From NCBI GenBank assembly GCA_017506865.1, contig JAFCMP010000032.1, positions 384,266-448,265 of the forward strand: a stretch of 64,000 bases of DNA, read 5' to 3'. The translations under genes and the position numbers were made by a program. The notes below the pieces were generated by a model, which saw only the letters and a list, made by a program, of their open reading frames with translations, did not search any database and was not told the origin of the DNA. The DNA is from Tribonema minus. Its lineage: Eukaryota > Sar > Xanthophyceae > Tribonematales > Tribonemataceae. Below, in pieces: positions 1 to 9,107 of this stretch (within the stretch, counting starts at the first letter, position 1; every line of letters starts with the position of its first letter).

Positions 1-173
1 GTCGTATGACAGTCTGAAAGTGTCGCAACGACAATGTACATGCAGCGGTAATCCTGACTGTCACACGCCTGCTATCTTCATCGGGCCATTGTATGGCCCC
101 CTGTCGCTGCGAATGCCATGGACTGCTTCCGTTGATTCCATTTCGTGTGATTGCCTTGTTTCCTGCATCTCAG

Positions 174-674
174 ACATGTACGTCGAACGCGAGTTCAGCG
201 AGGAGCTGGCACAGCTCATGCCAGATTGCAAGGTCAGAGTGCGCGCACGGCTGCATGTGTGCACCCATCTGTCACGGCCTACATGCTTCTGTTGTATCAG
301 AGTGCATGCATGCACGCGCACTGTCAGGGCCTGCATGCTCCTGCATTCACGCATTTGTGTCAGAGCTTTGCAACAAGACTGCTCACAGAGTTGAACTTTG
401 GCGCAGCCAGCAATCGTGCACCAGCCGCCTGCATCCCTCCCACCAGCCGCCTGCATCCCTCCGCCTTTGTGAGTGATGCCATGTCGAGCCGCACTGCGAA
501 TGCGCGGCCCATACCTCACGCTGCCCTCATGATATCACGCCGTACGCACGCCACGCCGCGCTGCAGATCTGGGTGACGAACGAGTACCAGCACTCGGGCC
601 TGCGCGACGATGGCGCGATCATCTTTGAGAAGCTGCTCGGCATGACGCGCAACGAGGTCATGGTGCCATCGTGA
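174..674 (+). CDS. 3' end of an unrecognised protein (last two exons)
   Basis: Two exons can be followed. Exon 174..232 starts after a CAG acceptor and ends AAG before GTCAGA. Exon 567..674 starts after CTGCAG and ends with TGA at 672-674. The first exon ends on a whole codon and the second opens on one, so the frame runs through. The joined end contains FSEELAQLMPDCK followed by IWVTNEYQHSGLRDDGA and finishes VMVPS. Its mix of charged, aromatic and hydrophobic residues looks like real protein and unlike the low-complexity frames around it. I do not recognise the family. Earlier exons lie before the window. The 334-base intron holds CATGC-rich simple sequence and a 22-base tandem repeat. Confidence 0.5.
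421..464. repeat. 22-bp tandem repeat, two units
   Basis: Two adjacent near-identical units beginning CCAGCCGCCTGCATCCCTCC lie in the intron of the gene that ends at 674. Confidence 0.7.
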
Positions 675-2379
675 TTTGCACCGCACGGCAACGACACACA
701 GGGGGGGTCGCGCTGCTGTGGCGTTGAGCGCTGCTGCGGATGCCACAGGTCACACAGTGCTCAGTGCTCTCCTGCCTGAAGTTTTGGGGTCCTTCAAGTT
801 GATCACGGCGGCACCAGCTGCGCACGGGGGGCCCACCTCTTGTGACTTTGACACCACCGCCAGCAGACTGCTTCCGCGATGTGCCGGCTGCAGCAGCATT
901 CAAGGCATCGTGGGTGTTGCTTTGTGCTGTTCGATGGTGGGTTGAAATTTGCAACAGAGTGCAGCGCGCCCTCAACTGCCATTTGCAAGATGTGGCTCAA
1001 GTTGTCTCCGCCGGTCAGCCAAGTCTTGGGGGCACGCAAGAGCACCATCATGATGTCACACCGAGCAAGCGAACAGGTCCAATAAGCAAGCATCCGCATC
1101 CGCCATGATGTGCTTTGTCGGCTTTTGGCGCCAACGTCTGTTGTTGCCCGCATGCATTTGTACCGTACGATTAGGTTGTCAAGATATCCTGCTGCATCAG
1201 CGTCGCGTGTCAACAGCGGGCTCGTCTCATGAGCCGACGCACCGTTGCTGCGGTGCTGCTGTTACTTTTGCCCACTGCACAGGTGCCGCACGCGGGCACT
1301 GCTATGCAACTGATGGCCAAAATGCGGTACTTGTTGCCCAGCTGACACAGAATCCGTGTACTGCAGCAGTCTTAATCAGTCGGCAGTGACCTGAACACAG
1401 GATGTTCCAGTGAATGTACATGATCTCTTGGGATGCTTTCCATGGATGCTCGAACGGCCATGCATGCAGAGCTTGGCAAGGAGCAGCACTGGCACACAAG
1501 ACGAAACCATCTTGTCGCGGGGCTGGATCACTCACTGCCATTGGTGCCGCATTGTGTAGCGTGACTCTCTAATGGCACAAGTAGTAAGTTTGTCGTAGCG
1601 AACCTTGTCAGCCGCAATTGAGACACATGAGCATCAAACCCTGTAGAAACACATGGATACCCGGCCTCACTTGCTCCGCCTCACTTGGGTCCTTTATGAA
1701 TGTCAGATCCATCAGTTCTTGTAAGCAATGGGGATTAACCGCGAAACATTGCAGCAGCAGCCTGTGCCCGTGCTATACATTCAACGTCTGTTGTCAACCA
1801 AAACTCACCCAGACCTGAGCAAGGCACACAAAGTGCGGCGCTACGGATAGCAATGCAGATCAGAGTGCCGGCAACATACACCAGAAGGTTCGACTCTTGT
1901 TGAAGTAGGATGCCTCTGTACTGCACCAGGTTACCCGAATTGACCACCAAATAATGATGCTCTGACAAGGGGGGCGCTACAGTAGTATTTAGATTTTTGC
2001 TTCAATGACTGCATTGGCCCCCTTCCCACTTTCACTTCTGCTCGCAAACGCGCCGCCGGCGCGCATGGACACAGTGCTCGGCGCGCCGCGCGCACCCAGA
2101 GATGTCAGATCAGTGCCTGGTGCCCAGTGATCCAAGACCAGTGTCCAGCAATTGCATTGGTCTCCACAAGCTCTCGATCTGTCATGATATCGCAGCTGGA
2201 AGAAGCAGGCCGCACTTGATGGTATGCTAAGGTCATGCAACAAGGAATATGCTTTATTTACTAAACTTCAACTTGCAGAGTCGTGGGACAGATTCATCGA
2301 CTTTGAATGAAAGCAGCGAACAGCGAACAACAGGAAATGGGCGGCTAGCACTAAACAGCAAGGAGTGCGCAGGTGCAAC
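675..2379. other. No gene supported
   Basis: The open frames here are short, lack recognisable motifs and do not join through good splice sites. The stretch holds the 3' flank of the upstream gene and the 5' flank of the C2orf69-like gene. Confidence 0.5.
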
Positions 2380-3762
2380 ATGCAATTGCTCCGACTCTTC
2401 CTTTCCACCGTGGCCAACGAGAGGCTAGCCCAGGCAGCAACGCACTTCCTCCCGTACAAAACAGCAGTCGCTGCAAGTTCATCGGGGCATAGCCAAGACG
2501 GCACACAGAGAATAACAGCAACTGGGCTTCACGGCGCGGCTAACACCGTCGTATACTGCCCTCCCACTGGCGCAGCTGCTCCATGCGGTCATGTGTGCGT
2601 ATTCGCCGGCGACTTGCAGGCAGAGAGGAACATCATGAGCGCCTCCCGCAAGGCGAGCGAATGGGGGGCCTACTGCCTGGAAGCAACCGCCACAAACCTG
2701 GCCAGACACAAGTTTCCTGGCCACCATGTCTGGGTGATCAAACCCTCCAGACATGCCCACGGTGCCTTCGCCTGCTACGAGAACTTCAGCAGTCACACAT
2801 GTCGGCACAGTGGAGCATTCACCTGGTACGACCCACATGGCTTCGCAAGCCTGCACCTAGAGCTGCTCCTGCAGTCGGCCTTTAGCCATGTGGGCCTAGA
2901 CTCCGGCCGCCTCCCCGACCCCACCCTTCCCATCACACTCGTAGGCTTCAGCAAAGGCGGTGGAGCTCTCAATCAGCTCGTCACAGAGCTGGGCGCTGAC
3001 AGTACACCGCTCGACTTGCGTCACGAACCCAGAGCCAAATGCCCGGGCTCTGTCTCGGACGCGTTCGTGAACGCCTGGGAGCAGCGCGCTCGCAAGCGCA
3101 GGAAGGGGGCATCGCGCCCCTGGCCCGAACCCCTGCCCCTCTCAACATCGCACAAGCGCGCCTTCGACGCAATGAGCCCCGCCTCTACCCCCCCCAGCTC
3201 CACAGTTACATCCGACATAGACATTACATCGTCCGACTCCGACTCCGACTCTGCCGAGTCTTCTCAACCGCCATCGGACAGCCCGGCAGCGGCGGCGGCA
3301 GCAGCGGCGGCAGCGGCGGCGCGCCGCCTCTTCTCCCGCGTTGCCGCTGTGCACTGGGTCGACGCAGGCAACGGCATGCACCGCGGCTCGCTGCCCGCCG
3401 ACGCCGCCGCGCTGGCGGCGCTGGCGGCAGAGCACCCCTCCGTGCGGCTGCGCGTGCACGGTTCGCCGTACCAGTGGCGCAACGCCGACCGCCCGTGGCT
3501 CGCGCTGGAGCGCGACGCGTTCGTCCGTGCCGTTGGTGCAGCGCGAGCGCACGCTGGCAGCAGCGGCGGCAGCGCGGCAACAGGCGCAGGCGGCGGCGGC
3601 GGCGCTGCTGGCGAGAGCGGGGACGGCGGCACCGGCAGCAGCGGCGGCGGCGAGCAGGGGAGCGGCGCTCCTGTGCGCTGCACGGAGTACTTTGGCGATA
3701 TGCCGGGCTCGCTGGCGCTGCACTTCCGCATGCTGGAGGTCTTTGACCCCAACGGCGCGTAG
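2380..3762 (+). CDS. C2orf69-like (UPF0565) alpha/beta-hydrolase-fold protein
   Basis: A single-exon frame of 460 residues if it starts at the ATG at 2380; the frame is open five codons further but only with GTG. Landmarks of the C2orf69 family appear in order: a hydrophobic CGHVCVFAGDLQAE strand, then HHVWVIKPSRHAHGAFACYE, then TWYDPHGF, then a nucleophile-elbow-like GFSKGGGALNQL near residue 190. Near the C-terminus are VHWVDAGNG, GSPYQWRNADRPW and LHFRMLEVFDP. In animals the protein is mitochondrial and its loss causes mitochondrial disease; the exact reaction is not established. Residues from about 200 to 310 form a low-complexity insertion with Ser/Asp and a long Ala run, and a Gly/Ser run lies before the last block. 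Both are typical of this genome and absent from the animal protein. The N-terminus (LLRLFLSTVANERLAQ) could be a mitochondrial presequence, but this is inferred from composition. Confidence 0.85.
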   Translation: MQLLRLFLSTVANERLAQAATHFLPYKTAVAASSSGHSQDGTQRITATGLHGAANTVVYCPPTGAAAPCGHVCVFAGDLQAERNIMSASRKASEWGAYCLEATATNLARHKFPGHHVWVIKPSRHAHGAFACYENFSSHTCRHSGAFTWYDPHGFASLHLELLLQSAFSHVGLDSGRLPDPTLPITLVGFSKGGGALNQLVTELGADSTPLDLRHEPRAKCPGSVSDAFVNAWEQRARKRRKGASRPWPEPLPLSTSHKRAFDAMSPASTPPSSTVTSDIDITSSDSDSDSAESSQPPSDSPAAAAAAAAAAAARRLFSRVAAVHWVDAGNGMHRGSLPADAAALAALAAEHPSVRLRVHGSPYQWRNADRPWLALERDAFVRAVGAARAHAGSSGGSAATGAGGGGGAAGESGDGGTGSSGGGEQGSGAPVRCTEYFGDMPGSLALHFRMLEVFDPNGA

Positions 3763-5126
3763 CAGTTGCCGCGCGAGCCCCTGAGTGGGTGGGTAGGTAG
3801 GGGTATACAGTGTTGTGTGCATAGCTGCATACATACCCTGGTGTCGCGCAAAGGGGGCCTTGACCCCCCTGCGCCAGTGCGTGGTGAGGTCGCGTGCGCG
3901 TTAGAGGCGATTGCGGCGTTAGCGGCTTGTGTGTGTGAGGGCAGCGCGATAGTGCGTTGTTGTGCGTGCGGTGCGCTCCGCGGTGCGTGCGCTGCTCGCA
4001 GGCGCGGCAGCCCCGTGGCGCCTCCTGCGTGTACATAGTGTTGTGCATACATTTGCGAGTGGAGGAAATAGGGGTGCATACCGCGCAGTCGAGCTAAGAT
4101 CAGACAATATACACCTCTACTGCTGTTCTCAAACAAGCTATAAAGTGGTGGTTCTCCACAACTGGTTTTGTGCTTTTGCAGCGTCCTGGCAGAGTGATCT
4201 GCTGCGCGTTTTTGCGGGTCATTCTTTGTGCGGAATGCATTTCAAGTGTCATGCATGGCATTGCATGCACGCATGGCATTGCATGCACATGTGCGCGTTG
4301 ACGAGTGGCTTCTGTCTAGAGCCAAAGTGCACTCTCTCAACAGCATTTGCTGATAATTGTGATCCAGTTCATTTGCATCTCATTGACATGCTTACGTTGT
4401 GACGTCAAGAAAGCATCCTGAGGGCAGCAAACTTTAGGAACATGGCTAGCACACGATGGCGCGAAACAAAAAGAAGACTTTATCAAGCCACTTGTGGCTG
4501 CCACAACCGAGTTCAAGTTTTGATGATCACATACTTGAACTTGGGTCACCATCCCTTGCTGCCAGGGTGTTGTGGTGTTTGCTATTGTCCGCTGCTTGTG
4601 AGCTGCTGCGGGGGTCATCAGTCAACTGAGCTGGACGGCTACTCTTGGAGCAGCCGTATCAGAAATTGAGGTGAGCTCGGCAACGCAACGATGCTTTAGA
4701 TTCGCCGTGCACTGGCCACCAATTTGACAAATTAAGATCAAATCAGCAAAAGCAGGGATATGCAAGCGTAACAGAGCTGGCAGATTGGGAGTGTGTGTCG
4801 ATTATTCAACGCTGGGTCATAACCATGACGCTCGTTCCGCGAGACTTAACAGTGCACGTGCAAGTTGTGCCCAAACGCAGTTGAAGCAGCTGAAGCACAG
4901 TGACTGCCGCTGTCTGCTTGCTGGTTGCACATCTCACTGGCAACCTGATGATGACCTGATGTACCCTCCGCCATACGTGAAGTGCGAAGTTATGCACCAT
5001 CGACGGAGCATTCAGTGAAGTCCTCTCCATTGCATATGCACAGATCTCACTGGACTGAGTGCCCATGCCCTGCTGCACTGTGCACAGGCTAGCTTCACAG
5101 CGCTGCGAAGCCGCCGCCAGGCACCA
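3763..5126. other. Intergenic region with a short tandem repeat
   Basis: No gene is supported. Around 4243-4288 there is a short repeat built on GCATGGCATTGCATGCAC. The rest is the 3' flank of the C2orf69-like gene and the probable promoter of the next gene. Confidence 0.5.
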
Positions 5127-5617
5127 ATGGAGGCACTCCGCAGCGCGTGGCTGCTGCCGCTACTGCTGCTGGCGCTGCTGCCGGCCGTGTGCCTGTGGAG
5201 CGTCACGGGCGCCGACGCCGTAGAGTTCGACATCGGCGCCGCCGCCGCGCAGCGCGGGCAGCCGGCGCCGCAGCCGCCGTGCCCCTTTGTCCGCAGCAAC
5301 TACATGTGCAGCGCAGAGGCGGTGGCGGCGAACTGGCGCAGCTGCTGCGCGGACGCGTCGTGCGGCGCGCCGTGCAGCAGCGGCGGCGGCGGCGGCGGCG
5401 CGGCGGCGCTGCGCGCGCGCACGCGCGTCCTCTTCTTTGGCAACTCGCACATCCGCGAGCTCGCGGAGGCGCTCGTGTGCGACAACCTCGCGCTCCTCAC
5501 GGGCGTCACCTTCATGCCCAACGTGACGGCCGACGCGCGCACGCTCATGATGCGCGGCCACACGGTGCCGCCGCTCCACTGGCCGTACTTGCTCGCGGCG
5601 GGGCTGACGGACCCGGA

Positions 5618-5653
<36 letters not shown>

Positions 5654-6529
5654 TGCCGCGGAGCCGCCGGAGGCGCCGCAGGACGACTACGCGACGTATC
5701 ACTTCTCGAACGGCGCGCTCATCCACATGGCCATCAACGTGCCGCCGACGCTGATCGCGGAGGGCGAGGCGGCGCCCGCATCGTCGCCGTTCCAGCTGAG
5801 CGCCGTGGCGGACTACCTCAACTTCAAGTTTGAAGATCTGACGGCCGTGGTCGCGAATGTCGGCAACTTCCGCGGCTGGGCCATCAAGGCGTTCTGCGGC
5901 GGCGACGCGGCGGCGCTGCCGCCGCCGCTGCCGGCGTTCGAGCGCACGTGCGATGACCTTGCGACGTACACCCCCGGCACCCCCCTGGGCAGGACCCCGC
6001 TGATACACCTGCCGACGCTCGCGCTGCGCCTCGCCGCGGCGCGCTTCGCCGGCAGTCTCGTCGTAACCGACCAGGTGGGGGTTTGCGTTGTGCTGACGTG
6101 TCACGGCTGTGTTGTATTGGTATAGAAGCTGTGTGTATGCTGTACGCGGCCTTGCTTGGCAGCAGCAGAAACTACGAGCTGCACCTATGCATCTCATTCT
6201 TGAGGCAGACCCTGCAAATGTCAGTGGCTCCATTCATGGGCCCAGAAAATCGCACTCATCGAAACACACTACGTTTCGTCGCCGTTGACCAGGTGATGGA
6301 GCCGGTGACGCACGAGCCGCCGCTGGATCTGGCGGCGACAACAGCAGCGGCGGCGGCGGCGGGCGGGCGCTTCAAGCTGAGCTACGTGGACATGGGGTCG
6401 TTCATCATCGGGCATCAGTGCTCAGCGGAGGGCGGCGGCGCGTGCACTACGCGCCCGGGGCACCAGTGCCTGCCGGGCCCGCCGAACGACGGCGCGCGCA
6501 TCGTGCTGCGGCAGATCTATGGGGCGTGA
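5127..6529 (+). CDS. Secreted SGNH / PC-esterase-like protein
   Basis: Two exons, 5127..6074 and 6293..6529, join on a codon boundary to give about 394 residues. The start ATG is followed by a clear signal peptide or anchor (WLLPLLLLALLPAVCLW). After a Cys-rich stretch comes VLFFGNSHIRELAEAL, which resembles block I of SGNH/PMR5-type acyl-esterases with GNS in place of the usual GDS. The C-terminal exon has VDMGSFIIGHQC and GHQCLPGPPND, which could supply the late His of the fold. Such proteins usually act on secreted or cell-surface polysaccharides, so an extracellular or Golgi role is likely; the substrate is unknown. A Gly run and an Ala run interrupt the protein. The 218-base intron has a direct repeat across its two splice sites. 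Family assignment is moderate because only the short motifs support it. Confidence 0.6.
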
Positions 6530-8312
6530 GAGGGGGGTTGGGGGGGGGGGGGGGGGGGGGGGGACACCCAGCGGGGTGTAGATCTACAGGGGGCGTAAGC
6601 GCCAGGGAGGGGGCGGCAGGCGCTAGAGCGGCGCTCGGTGAGAAGTGCTCAGCGGCGGCGTTGCGGTGCTTGGACGGAGGCGGCGGCTCTTGCCCGAAGC
6701 TCGCGAGGAAGTACCCCTCGGGCCGTGTCAGGATGGCGATCAGACTGGTGCGCTGCGTGTTGAGCACTGCCGATGCGGCTGTGCTGAGCGATGCTTCAAG
6801 CGGTACTGCGCCGCGCGCGGCAGCTGCCGAGAGCACCCTCCCGTGCTGCCAACGTCAAGTCCCCCCCCTTACCTGCTTCAGCATTGCTTCGAGCACTGCT
6901 TCGCTCGCAAGCACGGCGCCGTGCGGACGCACTGTACACAGACCCAGCCCCAACTCTCAGAACACGCTCTCGGCACAGAGTCAGAGTCACCGCTAGCAGC
7001 CAGACAGTGGGACCTAGCCTGGTTCGCACAGACCAGCGCTGCGCCTCTCACCTTCAACTGCAATGTCATCGGGAGGGGAGCGGGGGGGAGCAGCGGCGTC
7101 AGGTGATGCTTGGGCGATCAAATCAGATAGCCTCGCGCTGAGCCATGTGGGCAGCCAGTTGCTGAGCGCTGCCGCCTCTGGAAAAGAGGTAACACGGGCA
7201 GGCGCCACACATGCTGGCTGGCTTGGCACCCTACGCATGCGAGGCTGCACTTGCCTGCCGAGCTCCAGACGTGGCGCAGAGAGCAGAGTCAACAGTCTTG
7301 GCCGCCTGGAAGCGACCTGCTGCCGAAACTGGCGGGCGCACAAAGGTGCGCAGGAGGGTGCGAGCATAGGTCAAGACGTGTCGGAGGGAGGTGACGCGCC
7401 TCGCTCGTAGCCCTAGCCCTAGCACTAGCAGCAGCAGATTCGGGGAAGTGAGCGCAAGAGGGCCAGCGTATGGCAAAGATGCGCAACCTTGACGAGAGCT
7501 CCTAGAGTCGGCTTGGCGCTTGCGGCGTCACCGGAAAGATGATACGACAGACGAGAGCAGAAAGGTGAAGTGAGGTCTGCATGAGCATACCTGCAGCTAG
7601 TATTGCTTCGGCGATTTGTTTCTTCAACCCTGTAGAGCATGTCAGCGTGCATCCAGCAGATGCGATTGCCTCAGCAACACTGGGATGCACGCCAAACTTT
7701 GGTGCGCTCTGCGGCGCCGCACGCGCAATGAGCACTGCTTCCTATTTGGTGTGTGACTGTATATGCTGTTAGTAGTCAAAGTCAACGTCTGCCCACGCAG
7801 CAGCTTGCCTGGGTGGCATGCAAGGGTGAATCTATGTCAAAGCTTCCAGAGGCACAAGCGCCTCCATGACTTTCAGCTCATTGCAGGGTGTCTCTGTTGA
7901 TGCTCTGTTGCCACGTACTGGCTCTGCAATGTGGCTTAAGTTGCCAATGTAAGCATGGGCAAACAGCACATGTGGATGCGCTGCGTCATTTTGTTGCGTG
8001 GTGCTTGCATGTTTTTATGATGCCAAGCGCATGCGTACATCTGGGCTGTGATGCATGTTTTTGCAGGGATGACTTGACCATGGTGCACGCGCTTGTATTG
8101 GAATGTTCATGGGAACTACAGTAATACTACACAAATTTATTGGCTGCATGCGACCGCGCCGCCGCGGCGGTGGTCTGGGCATGCGAGTGCACAATTTCTA
8201 ACGTAGAATTGAGTTTCTGCTTTTGAAAGACCCCTCAATGATACCGCAGGTGTTGTGTCTCTGTCACAAGCTGATTTGTAACGGCTGGATGTGTAACTGA
8301 CATTTCTGGGCG
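6530..8312. other. Mostly unassigned; poly-G tract and one weak exon candidate
   Basis: A G tract of more than 20 bases (about 6538-6562) follows the SGNH-like stop codon, and a GC-rich repeat-poor stretch follows. Apart from the weak exon candidate at 7063 no gene is supported. Confidence 0.4.
7063..7188 (+). CDS. Possible first exon, unrecognised
   Basis: An ATG opens a 42-codon frame (MSSGGERGGAAASGDAWAIK, then an amphipathic LALSHVGSQLLSAA segment) that ends GAG before a plausible GTAACA donor on a codon boundary. No convincing partner exon was found before 8.3 kb, so it may be a chance frame. Confidence 0.2.
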
Positions 8313-8330
8313 AAAAAAAACAACAAAAAA
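8313..8330 (-). terminator. Pol III oligo-T terminator of the tRNA-like gene
   Basis: On the minus strand the tRNA-like 3' end at 8331 is followed at once by six T and, after GTTG, by eight more. That is the normal RNA polymerase III stop signal in the right place. Confidence 0.65.
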
Positions 8331-8422
8331 GACAAGTACGGGGTTCGAACCCGCCCGCACACACACAGGCAACACCTGCTTTTTAGCAGACGCGGGTTAG
8401 TCACTCAGCCGTGACACCTGTC
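8331..8422 (-). tRNA. Type II tRNA-like gene, atypical, identity unclear
   Basis: Reading the minus strand, the 7-base ends GACAGGT and ACTTGTC pair as an acceptor stem with one G-U. A perfect B box (GGTTCGAACCC) forms a 5-bp T arm directly before the 3' acceptor strand. A D-loop-like GGCTGAGTGACTAA resembles the A-box region of type II tRNAs. The 92-base length and a CAGG/CCTG hairpin suggest a long variable arm as in Ser, Leu or Sec tRNAs. The anticodon arm is odd. CTGCTAA, as in a Ser-GCT loop, is present but its flanks do not pair; the alternative stem CTGC/GCAG leaves a TAAAAA loop without a normal anticodon position. The D arm can form a 5-bp GTCAC/GTGAC stem. An oligo-T terminator follows. 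It could be an unusual working tRNA, a tRNA pseudogene or the head of a tRNA-derived SINE. Confidence 0.6.
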
Positions 8423-9107
8423 TACGCCTTCAGCCAGACTAACAAATTTAGCCGGGTGTAAATGTACCATCAGCGGCGGGCGGCAAAAGCCGGAGGTGCC
8501 CGACGGTCACCGTGCGTGTAGTGCGAGGTAGCAGTTTCTCTGAGGTGAGGTCTGAGAGCAGCACACGGCAAGTTCATTGAGAAAGACGGCATGCCAGATC
8601 CGCAGCTTCGACGGAATCGCAAACAACAAGCGATAACAGCGACAGAAATCCGATGGTCCCAGAGGAGCGCAGCGCGTCGAGAATCTTACAGGCGCTGCTG
8701 TATTGCTGCATCAGGACGGGTCGGCATGTGCTTGACGTAGACTAAAGCATGGGGAAGGTTGCACAAGTCAGCCCATGCTCCGCCCGTGAACACCCCTTTC
8801 AACAGCAAGTTGATGTGATTGGCAGTAGTACGGAGTACGAGCTTGGAACCTCAAGCCAACATCGCCAGCTATCCTCTGCCCAGCACCTGGAGCTAATGTG
8901 CAATGTGAACGACACAACTCACAATACATCAGCTGAAACAGCTCAAAGAAGTGTATCAATGCCTGCATGCAATCCGCTCAGGTTGTTGCATTGAAGACAA
9001 CGTTGAAAAACAGGCCCAATAGCATGTCAATTGCGCTTGTTGCAGTATGCAGCCGAAGGCAGCAGCTTGAACCATGTAATGGTAGTTGGTGTTGATGCAT
9101 GCCGCCC
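8423..9107. other. No gene supported
   Basis: This lies between the tRNA-like gene and the stop codon of FAN1. It should contain the FAN1 3' untranslated region; no other structure was seen. Confidence 0.4.

Noticed and set aside
5160..6233. 357-codon minus-strand Arg/Ala-rich frame
   Set aside because: Antisense to the SGNH-like exon, which has a signal peptide and matching splice phase.
8331..8422. Selenocysteine tRNA
   Set aside because: Length and D stem are suggestive, but no TCA anticodon can be placed in the loop.
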